A stretch of 64,000 nucleotides of DNA from Palaemon carinicauda (lineage: Eukaryota > Arthropoda > Malacostraca > Decapoda > Palaemonidae). The DNA lies in assembly GCF_036898095.1 (NCBI RefSeq), contig NC_090751.1, forward strand, positions 45,863,555 to 45,927,554, given 5' to 3'. Numbering within the stretch: position 1 is the stretch's first letter; each line of letters opens with the position of its first letter. Shown here one piece after another: positions 54,101 through 64,000 of this stretch. The notes below the pieces were generated by a model. It saw only the letters and a program-made list of their open reading frames with translations, was not told where the DNA came from and ran no database searches. A program made the position numbers and the translations under genes.

Positions 54101-55709
54101 TACCTTCAAAACTCAGATTTTTTTGGTTTTGTGTAACTTGAACATGGGGAGCCACATGAGCAATTATAGCAGTTATATTTCACACAGGTTATAGAGTTGT
54201 CCAGGTGAAATATTGCACCATCAAGACCTATGAATAAAATCCACAGGGTCTAGGCTGAAGTTGTTCATATTAAATAAGCATCATTGGCAGGGTTTGCCTT
54301 TCATAGTTTTTGTTCTGGAAGTGGTGGAAGGAGAGGACGAGAAGGGTACCCTCTGTCCAGTGAGACGACTATTTGTGTATACACTTCCAACTAATGCTGA
54401 CTTTTCATTGCTGTTTTACCACCGAGCTTACCACTTATATGTGCGCTTTTGAGGATCCTGAAGATATCACTAAAGGTTCTTGGTAGTATCCCTTCTGCCT
54501 AGGTTGTTTCTTACTTAGGTGTAAAAATTCTTCATTCAAGTCTTTTTGAAATTTTAACTTTATTTAATATGATTTCAGAAATGGGACTCTGGTCTCATTA
54601 AACTACAATATTTCATAATTTTGATATTCTCCGCAGGCTGCAGTTTCACAAAGGTTGCTTAGTCTTTTTTTTTTTTTACTACTATCTTCATGTGATTGTT
54701 TTAAAGGCAGCACATTAATGTGCTCAAATTGTTAATGAAAGTTACAGGATGTGTTTGTCTGCATACACTATGTTTTACGATTTTAAGGAACAGTATAGTA
54801 CAGTTCTCATAGCTACATAAAAATACTTTCACAATTGACACAGGACTCAACTACCATCACTATATATATTGTAACCTTAACATTGAGCATAATGACATGA
54901 TTACCAAAGTCTATATTCAGCAATATTATTGTACACATCAGTGAGCTGATGTACTGTATTTATCCCATTTAGTTCTAGGATAATAAATCAGGGGGAAAAA
55001 AGGGTACATATTACAGACTTGATGATATTGTCTAGGTTAATGAACTAATAGCTGCAGATCTTTGGAGTAAATGGTCATCTACTTATATCGGCAAATACCA
55101 TTGGGAAGAGTGATAATAGAGACCTGAGAATTCCAAAACTAGAAAAATTAAACGAATAAATTGCCATTTAATAAAAAAAAAAAAAATTGGAAGTGATGAT
55201 TGGTATTACAAAGAATCCTGACAGGAAGAAAAAATTCATTTATACAAAGTGAAACAAAAGTGAGAATACTGTAGATAACATCTTTGCTAGAAATTGATCC
55301 CACAAAATATTTTAAAGTTGAAGGTAGAATCATTAGATGAATTTTGATCAGTTTAATCCTATTTATAAACGAGGAAGAAAAGAACTCTTGAATATCTTTA
55401 TAACAAACATTTTTTACCTTGGATCTTTTATCAGATCAGATGAGAGAAAAAAAAGTTCTCAATTTTCTTCTAATCAGTACACTCTTCTTTCTCTCATTGA
55501 GGCTAAAGTGGGATATAGTTTAGTATCACACTCCGTTGAAAAAAAAATGAGAAAGTCAAAAGAGCAGATGAAGGATACAAATTTTAACACTTATTTACAA
55601 TAACATGCACTATATAAAAATAAATGTTTCTATATGAATAACTTCTACAGCAGAAGTACCAGGTACCTTACATCCTGCGAGGTGGGGCACGGGTCGCAAC
55701 AGCCGAGTC

Positions 55710-55748
<39 letters not shown>

Positions 55749-58596
55749 CCATAGTAGCCTATACAAACTTGAGCAATTTTGCTTCCTTAGATAGGATCCC
55801 ACAATACTTTGTCCTGAAAGCAGCTTATATCCTAGCGCTTCAATGTAAGTAACATGAATTGCACCGTATTCAGCATTTTCAATATAACAATGTATATGTA
55901 TGCTAAAGATACTACAAATATCTGTATTCTTGATAGCTCAACTTGAGGATAATAACCCTTAGCCACAAACTGGATAAGGATAATATTACATATAAAAACT
56001 GCAAATAAATTGTTCAAAAGAAAATGTCAGTTTGAAAATATTGAACTTACATTGTAACAAGATATAAAAATGAAATATTTTAAATTTTAGTGAGATATGC
56101 TCTTTCGTGCATGTAGATCAACACAGAGCGGAGAATGAAAACAAATTTCCCTATTTTACATATGGGAAGGGTATCTTGTTGGGTGGATGGATCACAATCC
56201 AACTAGTAATACTTCAGTAGAATTGTTTATATTATCCTAAATGTCTTGGTTTGGCTTACGGGCTGCCAACGCAAGAGCTCGTGTCTTGTATAAGGCAAGG
56301 TAATCTTAAAGTAAGTTGGTTTGGTTCTATAAAGTTAGCATTCAGGTTATTTGGGTTAATTTAGGATAGTAATAGTACGCACAAAACCTAAGTTAAAATA
56401 TGATGGTAGCCTAATTATTTTTATCCAGTTTAGGCATAATTATGGTAGTCTTAATGCAATTAGGCCAACAGCAATTCCTATTCAGACAGGCAATTTCTGA
56501 AAGATATTTTCCAACATGGACATGAAAGATCACAACAAACCCTAAGTTAATGCCATTCACAGCACACCTGAATTACAATCAATAATAGGGCTATTAGTGA
56601 CCTAAATATACCCAAAAGCCCTGTTGCCCCATAATTTCAAGATTGGGTGAAAGATAATCCTAGCATAAGCACAAAAAAACCCTAAAATTCAAAATATAAG
56701 CCTATCACGTTCTCGAAGCTGACATAATAGAATTTACCCATTGGCAACTATCTTGTAGTCGAGAACAACACTATTTCCACCATGAATATTCATTATCATC
56801 ATGAAACCATAAGTATAATTCCACGAAATGTATAATATTTATTCAAATCCACCACAATCAGAATGAATTGACATTCAGATACATAAAGGAAAACAACAAT
56901 TAAAAAATATAAAAGGACGCTAATGGCAACAACCACCATATGCACAACATAGCTTCAGGTCATTTTAAAGTGTTTGTTTACATTGCACGTAGTAACCTTT
57001 ACTTTGGTAATATCAATTCTTCGACTGTCTGTCCCTTTGATACTTTGGATTCCTTGGAAAATCAGTACTGCCAAAGACACCAGCCAATAAGGGTGGCTAG
57101 TTAACGACTTCAAGCACCGAATTATCTATAAAAAAAAAAAAAAAAAAAAAAACCTGTGATCTTAATATGTCTATATAATTTACGGTGTTCGTTATAATTT
57201 TACGCAGGAGTTTAATACCACGAGGAACAGCTGATCCTCATTAAAGGTAGGATTATCTATTTGAATTTCTGTTACCTGCTGTTACGTTGACGAGCAGTAT
57301 AATAGTATTAAAATGCAAGCTTATATCTTCCAAATATTCCGATAATTTACAGTACTGTATTATATGTCTTTTGTAGCCTTTCGTCTCTTCAAATTCTAAA
57401 CGGTCAATACTTTGTCTTCTGTAACCTTTCGTGGCTTCAAATTTTAAACTGTCAAAAACATTACTTGATATGAGAGCTCAATATATTAATGCATAAATGC
57501 AGCAAGACATTGTGTGATGAAAATACAGAGTTTCTTGACAGTTTAAATTGCGTAACTGTTTGTGATTTTTCCTACTAAGAAATTGATACAGCTTTTGTTA
57601 GTACGGTTATTGAGGTAAATATTTTATTAGGACCAATTTGTATTTTGGTGGGAGTAGGTGTCTTAGGAATATCAAATAATTTCTATCTTATGTTGTAAAA
57701 AAATTAGAAATATGGTACAGGTAAAATAGAAATCAAAAGTATTTTAAAGTTTGATTAAATAAAGATTAATTAGTATAGTATAGTAAATATTGTGTCATTG
57801 GAATATAATGCATTAGAAATAGATAAATAAAATAAATCAAGGAATAATTATCAGTTTAGCTTATTTGTAGATGCACGAATATGATATATATAAGGATTAT
57901 GTTTTTATTTTATTCTAAACCAATACCAGTATTGTTTAAAATTTACCTTTTGTATTATTAATTTAACGCCATTATCGAGTTCTTCAGTGCTTAGATGAGT
58001 AACTGCAACAAAATACTAATCGTGCTTAGCCCCGAAATTTATATGAACATGACTTAGGCAAATGTGAACATTCATAAATTAAATCTTATATACTTGCAAC
58101 GAACCTTGGTAGCTTTGTGTGAGGGGTGATAGCACAATGAAACCCGAATGATACTTTTCTTAATGCTTTTCGTGATTTTCCATGTGGATATAGCCTACCA
58201 TAAAGAGTTTCTATCGAACATTTTCATTTTTATATTATTGCTAAACTTTCTACGAAGTCACCCACTAGTGTTAATACTTATTCACATAAGTAAGCCTATA
58301 TGTTTTTTTCTTCTGCCACTTCGTATGACAGACCATGAAATCTATAGGTAACATCTAGAAAGAAAACCTCCCTTGTAGTAAGTAAACTATAGATATTTTT
58401 TATAGACTATCATACAAACATCTCAATATCATTGAGTATATTTTCTAGTTTTCTAAGTAAAGTTTATTCACAAACAGCTTCTTATTCAAACGAACTCAAA
58501 AGGAGCTAGAAGCAAAAGCAAAAGACATACTTGCTTAGCAATTGTGATATGACATTAAGTTACAACAATGGTTCCCTTTCCGATTGGTGATACTAT
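54101..58596. other. AT-rich intergenic region
   Basis: No recognised gene. Poly-A tracts lie at about 55709-55736 and 57127-57152, and a roughly 50-bp tandem duplication at about 57365-57460 (TAACCTTTCGTGGCTTCAAA). An 88-codon frame at 55337-55603 is lysine/serine-rich and resembles nothing known; it is probably chance. Confidence 0.55.
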
Positions 58597-58599
58597 AAT

Positions 58600-58715
58600 A
58601 TGGTGAAAAAGTTTGCGCATTGCCATGATCAGCAAAGCTGTACTAGTTAGGGCCAGCTATAGTAGATTGATTTGCAGTGGGCGATCAGACAAAAATCTCC
58701 CACCATCACCAATCC
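58600..58715 (+). repeat. Dispersed repeat R1, copy 2
   Basis: Truncated copy of the repeat at 165-403: CATTGCCATGATCAGCAAAG, CTGTACTAGTTAGGGCC and CTCCCACCATCACCAAT. Confidence 0.7.
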
Positions 58716-58829
58716 GAGAGTCTATAAAATTCCTTAAGCTAATCTGGATATTAATCTCGGTAACATCTCCCAGTTACTTTGTATATATTGCATAAGATTT
58801 TTCGTAATTCTGACCATCTTTTGTCTTCA

Positions 58830-59031
58830 GATATCTAGACTGAATAATCCTGTGCGTAGTACTAGGTTTCCAGTTAATTCTAACAGTCATATCTACTCTA
58901 CCACAAGGCTCAATACTTCATAGTATTCAAGGAGTTTTATTCCACCTGTGACTAGATTGTGGAATGATCTTTTTAATCAAGCATTTAAATTGGTGGAACT
59001 TCGGTATTTGTTGCAAATGATTTTCTATTGA
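58830..59031 (+). pseudogene. Non-LTR retrotransposon ORF2 C-terminal relic
   Basis: Translation gives LNNPVRSTRFPVNSNSHIYS, then TTRLNTS, a stop, then YSRSFIPPVTRLWNDLF. The motif YSRSF.P..T.LWNDLP near a protein end is characteristic of the C-terminus of non-LTR reverse transcriptase proteins of the Jockey/RTE/CR1 type. One stop within 65 codons and no upstream RT domain make it a truncated relic. Family assignment is from memory. Confidence 0.6.
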
Positions 59032-59216
59032 ACATGTTAACATGAACCTTTCTTAGTTTATGTATGGTATACCATTATAATGTAGTTACTAAATTTTAGA
59101 TATTTTACGTTCTTTTACTTTATATTAGGCTACTCCTCGTGCATAGCTTATTCGTTGTATCTCGATTTCATTTCCGTACTGGCTAGAATTTTGCTTGTCC
59201 AATTAAAATAATAATT

Positions 59217-59244
59217 ATCACACACTTGAGTTTAAGTGTGTGAT
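59217..59244. other. Perfect hairpin, 11-bp stem and 6-base loop
   Basis: ATCACACACTT pairs with AAGTGTGTGAT around GAGTTT. No gene adjoins it, so no function is assigned. Confidence 0.6.
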
Positions 59245-61020
59245 TAGGGAATAAAAGTATCAAGACCCACTGAAAAATCATTTGGGCATTTTTATTAAAA
59301 ATTTGCATCCAAATTCTTGTGATCTCGAAATTCTGTCAGGGTATACAACTGTATTTTTATCGTCTGTATACGGAAAAACATTACCCAAAGTACATTTTGT
59401 ATTGGTAAAAAGTCGCTATTTCTGTCCAGTCTTATTTGACACTGTCGAATATTTTTATTCACAGTTGTCTTATGATTATTGAAATAATGAATAATATTAA
59501 TCTATAATTATGTAAATAGAGATATAATGATAATCTTCGCGAAGGAAAATAAAAGGCATTACTGTGTTATTCGTACTATAATTAGTTTAAGGTCAAAGCC
59601 AGAGACCGAACAGTTTGACTTGGTTCCAAAGACGCGTTGTCCGAAAGTATTAAATATTTATTTTTTAATTTGAAGTTTCCTATAATTTTGAAAATTGTAC
59701 ATGGAAACCCAATTTAATTGCTATATTCATAAGCAAAGTATAAAAAATCTTCCAGTATTTGTTTGAATTATATAATTATGGAAACTTTATTATTAGACAT
59801 TACTACCAAGCCTAAGCCACCAAAAGAATAGTTATTCAAAACAGACACATTTTCTATAAATATCTAAATAGTATTACAGAAAACGCGTGGTTGTCATATT
59901 GATATTTCGGTATAATAATATTTTCACGTAATTTATACTTCAATACTCAATCATATACTATGATTTTTTTTATAGAAATAAAATTTGCTGTTTACATTGT
60001 CATTACGTGGATAATATGTATGCAGTATATGTGTGTATAATTGTATTACACGTGATTAGCAAAAGGCAGAAAAAAATACATTACAAATTTCCGCCTTAAT
60101 TTTTTTTTTGTCATACGCTCCAGTATAACTTTAGACATTTTTTGTCTATTCTGTCTTACGCTCCAGTACAACTTTAGATCATTCAATAAAATAATCCCAA
60201 AAACAGGCTGCTGATTATATGTGGCTACGATACTTTACTTTCTAATTATTATCTTTCTTTTGTCTTTACCTTCTGCTTTGATATTGATGTCCATCTCTCG
60301 ATTAGGAGTCTGGTTTTATTTTGTTCCGAGCTGGCACTTTCGTAATGTCAATTCATAATGTAAAATAGTCTGCATACGTGAGAATGTATACTGTATATGT
60401 AGGCTACATAGAATGATTGATTTAGTACTTATATAGATGTCTTACTGATTGATACATATATAAACAGTATATGAATAGTGAATGTGTAATGCCACACACA
60501 CACACATAGACACACAAAATGATGTAGGTGTTAAATGTAGTTTTGTGAAATACAGAAATACATTATGACTATGCATATGCAGTGTGACATGGGGAAGTGT
60601 ACAGTACTGTATACTATATTTTGTCAAATTGTTACCCAACTTTGCTCCGAATAGATGACATATTACGATGGGTAGCCCACACTGTATCACTAAGTTTTAC
60701 ACAGACGAATCTGCATTGCATGATTTTTGCTCTAGATGACAAATATCATTTCAACCTTTATTGTACTCGAGACATAAACAAAACGTTGCCCCTTTACTGC
60801 TGTTTTGTCATTTCACTAATTTTTAAAATGATTATCCTGAATTTGTATTATTGAAATGTTATTTATGATGTGTAGGTAATTTTTCTATTTTTATATGATA
60901 ATTTATATCCGTTTACCGAATAAACACAGCCCATGTACGTACATTAATATCGGGTGGCTGTAATTTCATGCACTTATTTTTTCTTCTGTTAACTGATTTA
61001 ATTGTTTTTCCATTTATGAC
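59245..61020. other. AT-rich intergenic region
   Basis: No recognised gene. A short direct duplication lies at about 60110-60185 (TACGCTCCAGTA.AACTTTAG) and a (CA)n tract at about 60493-60508. Confidence 0.55.
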
Positions 61021-61033
61021 TCATCATTCATTA
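61021..61033 (+). repeat. 13-bp direct repeat, left copy
   Basis: TCATCATTCATTA; identical to 61649-61661, immediately after the big palindrome. Possible target site duplication. Confidence 0.8.
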
Positions 61034-61064
61034 TGTTTTGGGAGTAGACCCTCTTTTAAGCAGG

Positions 61065-61648
61065 TTTTATTAAAAGTGATTGCTGCCTCAGTGGCGTTAA
61101 TCTTGTAATTAACTTTTTCTATTGTTCTTATTATCTTCTTCTCTTCATTTGAACAATCCGTCAGTAACTGGGAAAGGGACATATCAATAGGAAGGTGATG
61201 AAGACCATATCATTCACAATTTGTCTTTAATATATCACAACACATTGTAAAAGTACAGATAATATGTACAAAGTATAAAACACTATCACAATGTTAGTGC
61301 ACACAAAGTAATTGTCACTTTTATACAAAATTTATAAATTACGTGGTGTTAAGTTTAAACTTAACACCACGTAATTTATAAATTTTGTATAAAAGTGACA
61401 ATTACTTTGTGTGCACTAACATTGTGATAGTGTTTTATACTTTGTACATATTATCTGTACTTTTACAATGTGTTGTGATATATTAAAGACAAATTGTGAA
61501 TGATATGGTCTTCATCACCTTCCTATTGATATGTCCCTTTCCCAGTTACTGACGGATTGTTCAAATGAAGAGAAGAAGATAATAAGAACAATAGAAAAAG
61601 TTAATTACAAGATTAACGCCACTGAGGCAGCAATCACTTTTAATAAAA
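61065..61648. repeat. Perfect 584-bp palindrome with no spacer
   Basis: The two 292-bp arms meet at AAGTTT|AAACTT between 61356 and 61357. Reading both arms by eye shows no mismatch, from TTTTATTAAAAGTGATTGCT to its inverse. No coding frame lies inside. It could be a real long hairpin formed during insertion or a fold-back artefact of library or assembly. It resembles nothing else in the window. Confidence 0.9.
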
Positions 61649-61661
61649 TCATCATTCATTA
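61649..61661 (+). repeat. 13-bp direct repeat, right copy
   Basis: TCATCATTCATTA directly abutting the right arm of the palindrome; pair of 61021-61033. Confidence 0.8.
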
Positions 61662-61982
61662 GTTAGATCAACACATATTTTACTAGTGTTCATTTATTCA
61701 TAAACGTTTTTCCTGTTTGATTTCACAATTTATGTATGGGATCTTACAAAAATAATCTTTCATGTCCCAAATTTTTCTGACTTCCATGTCCTGAAAATGT
61801 TTCTAAAACTTTCATATCCCGAAAATATATCCTTTGAAACACAACGAATTGCTTTCAGCCAATGAGAGAAAGCTTTACAATACTGACCACCAATAGAAGA
61901 AACGAATACAAAATATTTACTCCTTTTTTCACAAAAGAAGCTTTCTATTGGCTAGAAAGAGTTTGTTTACATACTCGATAAC

Positions 61983-62268
61983 CAGTGTTGCCAACGGGCG
62001 TCTAAATTTCCCCAAAACTGGTGATATAAAATCCCCAAAACAACCCAAAATTCCCCATGTCCACAAATATATTTTCTTCTGATCCTGTAGGCTATAATAA
62101 ATCAGCATAGAAATGGCTCACTTTACTGCATGTAAGACAAGCAAACTAATTGCAACAATATAAAGGTTTAATCATCCCTCTGTCTCATGGAAATTTGTAC
62201 TGAATATCCCCCATCAGTCAACCAAAATCCCCAAATCTAGGAATAAATTCCTATAGCTGGCAACACTG
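61983..62268. mobile_element. hAT-like MITE M2
   Basis: Terminal inverted repeats CAGTGTTGCCA at 61983 and TGGCAACACTG ending at 62268. The flanking octamers TCGATAAC and TCGACATC agree at 6 of 8 positions, compatible with a decayed 8-bp target duplication. The interior is rich in CCCCAAAA words and non-coding. Confidence 0.7.
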
Positions 62269-62309
62269 TCGACATCTTTAAGTCATTTTCTTTTGAGATT
62301 CATTTCGTC

Positions 62310-62380
62310 TCTGTTCATCGTACAGGTAACAACTCAACTTCTCTAAGTCTCCGGCGATTGTGCTGTAAATTGAAGCAATG
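62310..62380 (+). other. Candidate first exon of a gene extending beyond the window
   Basis: A GC-richer stretch (CTTCTCTAAGTCTCCGGCGA) leads to GAAGCAATG, and the ATG at 62378-62380 is followed directly by GTGAGA. An exon ending exactly after the start codon with pyrimidine-rich upstream sequence is common in housekeeping genes. No second exon could be confirmed in the window, so this stays a weak call. Confidence 0.25.
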
Positions 62381-63820
62381 GTGAGAAGGGTATTTGTTTT
62401 ATGTAAACGTAATTTATATGGAATAATTGTTTCCTTAGAATTAGACACGCCATTTCTTTGCTTTTGTTATTGTACTTTAGCTGTATTTTCCATCGTGTTA
62501 ACTTGTACCGGTCCTTTGATTCGGTGAAAATGGTGTCCTCCATTATGAATATTGTTTCTGGACCAAATCGCAATTGGCTTTTTCTTAGAATTATTTGACT
62601 TGTAATATCGCACGATTAGATTTGCTTAGGAATGTGGTAAAGGCGAATTAATTACTGTCTTATTGAAGTGACGATAAGTGAGACGTCGTAGCTTTAATGG
62701 GGGCTGTTGCCTTTGCTAGTGTATTTTGTCAATTATGCGAACTTAGTCTCAAATCTCTGGTCGTTGATACTAATGTAAAGTTTAGTAAAGAACTTGGTTT
62801 TTAGGTCTAGTAAGGACAACTTTTTATTTAACTATAATATAGGAAAATTCCCGTCTTAGCCATTGTTTTTGCCAATGGAGCTAAATTGACAAAGGTTTTA
62901 ATTTTCGTGAAATGTTCAAAGGTTCAGTTTTGGAGTTTTCTTCGATAACCATTTTATTCCACCGGAACTAATTTGACAGCGTTTTAATTTCGCGATAATT
63001 TGTTAAAATGTCAATTAGGTTGGGAATTGTGTATCCGGTCTTATATTGGATTACTGGATTTATTTGCTAAGCTACAACTCTAATTGGAAAAGCAGGATTG
63101 TCGGGTAATTTTGTATTGTATTACAGGTGAGATTTCGAACAGAAAATGTTTTCCTATAGTAAATAACTTGATTTAACCGAATTTGATGTTCATTTCAAGC
63201 AGACCAACCAATTTGGCTAACTTTAAATAGACGAAATGGTTTCTGTCATTATTTATGGAATGAAGGTGAAAACTGGTTAAATCACGTTATTTCCTACAGG
63301 AAAACATATTTTCTGTTAAAATGGTTAAATATAATCACTGATGTCATATGTTTTTAAAATATTTAAATATAAGCTTGTTCAACGGTGTCACTTCTCTTAC
63401 GAATGTACTGCGAACGATAACATTAGCAACGTTACCAATAATAGTGTTACCAACGTTGACGTATGGTACAGTTACCAATGGCACGATGACATTACTAACG
63501 ATAGCAATGATAGATATTTCCATACATATTTTAAGTAATTTCTCTATATAAGTTTTACTCAATATCTAAAAAGTACAAAAAGGGCACAGAACCTAACAAA
63601 CCCACCTAACCTAGCCTAGTAGTATGACAGTCACAAATCTCAGGTATTTACTGAAAACGGTAAAATTCTCCATGTTACGAATGATAGTTACCAAGAGAGC
63701 GTAATTTTTTTCTATAAGAAAATATTTTTTTCCCTAAGTTATATTGCCCTGTAATACACTACAATAAAACCCAAAAAAAAGAGGCACAGAACCTAACAAA
63801 CCCACCTAACCTTGACTTAC
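62381..63820. other. AT-rich region with repeat fragments
   Basis: Contains an R2 repeat fragment (about 63058-63105, GCTAAGCTACAACTCTAATT), the inverted partner (about 63690-63772) of the repeat at 664-745, and a 30-bp direct repeat GGCACAGAACCTAACAAACC (about 63585 and 63783). The overlapping frames at 63341-63562 come from AACGTT-like repeats and are not genes. Confidence 0.5.
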
Positions 63821-64000
63821 CTTTACGAAGACGACGTCTAAACTTGCGGGTCACGGCCTCACGGGAGTCTTCCAAGGGGGTAGACGACTTTCCCAAAAAT
63901 GTACCTTTATAAGAAGTAACGGTATAACCACAACATTTCTTTTTGGTTTTAGGTATGGTGGATTTGGTATTGCAATAAAAGATGTGAATGTCTTTCCTTT
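63821..64000 (-). CDS. Candidate minus-strand exon running off the window
   Basis: The minus strand is open from the window edge to a strong donor (CGTAAAG|GTAAGT, donor at 63815-63820). Translation includes CCGYTVTSYKGTFLGKSSTP, then LEDSREAVTRKFRRRLRK. Codon choice and the donor look gene-like, but the sequence is not recognised, no start codon is inside the window, and the competing plus-strand reading cannot be fully excluded. Confidence 0.3.

Noticed and set aside
55337..55603. 88-codon frame
   Set aside because: No recognisable motif, AT-driven composition, no splice or context support.
63341..63562. Overlapping frames on both strands rich in Asn/Val/Thr
   Set aside because: They derive from degenerate AACGTT-type repeats; both strands are open because of composition.
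63950..64000. Plus-strand exon after the acceptor-like GGTTTTAG at about 63953
   Set aside because: It competes with a better minus-strand reading ending at a strong donor, and the visible part is too short to judge.

Overview
This is a gene-poor, repeat-dense, AT-rich eukaryotic window. It has introns with GT/AG borders, microsatellites, tRNA-derived SINEs, MITEs and full-length tyrosine-recombinase (DIRS-type) retrotransposons. The density of DIRS elements, the CCTAACC-rich filler and the repeat types suggest a decapod crustacean or a close arthropod. That is an inference; no species marker is visible.

Only one host gene can be followed with confidence. Four plus-strand exons (12590-12832, 21806-21925, 30368-30502, 39038-39445), all phase 0 with good splice sites, join into a 301-residue protein. 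It has a NOL4/KRBA2-like N-terminal region, an integrase-type HHCC zinc-binding module and a C-terminal segment that looks like a BESS motif. It has no integrase catalytic core, so it looks like a domesticated integrase-derived or protein-interaction gene. Its three introns are about 8.4-9.0 kb each, and each holds a DIRS-type insertion (B, F shell, C). Its 3' flank holds a three-copy 77-bp tandem repeat with a hairpin.

Mobile layout: element A (5081-10919, +) is a divergent DIRS family with intact ends but broken genes. Element B (about 15057-21568, +) has a full RT/RNase H frame, one amber codon in gag and one frameshift in the recombinase gene, and it sits inside a piggyBac-like MITE. F (about 22134-27107) is a degraded shell recognised from its inverted ends. 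C (30869-37621, +) and D (40062-46530, +) share a rearranged, non-coding gag leader and carry independent gag-to-RT deletions. E (47151-53625, -) is nearly intact: full RT/RNase H (749 aa), full recombinase frame (882 aa, R-H-R-Y tetrad present) and a single 1-nt gag frameshift. Each of A-E has inverted terminal repeats plus an internal complementary region that reproduces the joined circle ends, the hallmark of DIRS replication.

The last 10 kb (53.6-64 kb) is mostly AT-rich intergenic DNA. It holds a non-LTR retrotransposon relic, a hAT-like MITE, a perfect 584-bp zero-spacer palindrome flanked by a 13-bp direct repeat, and two low-confidence candidate exons near the right edge. No CRISPR, rRNA or stand-alone tRNA gene was found.
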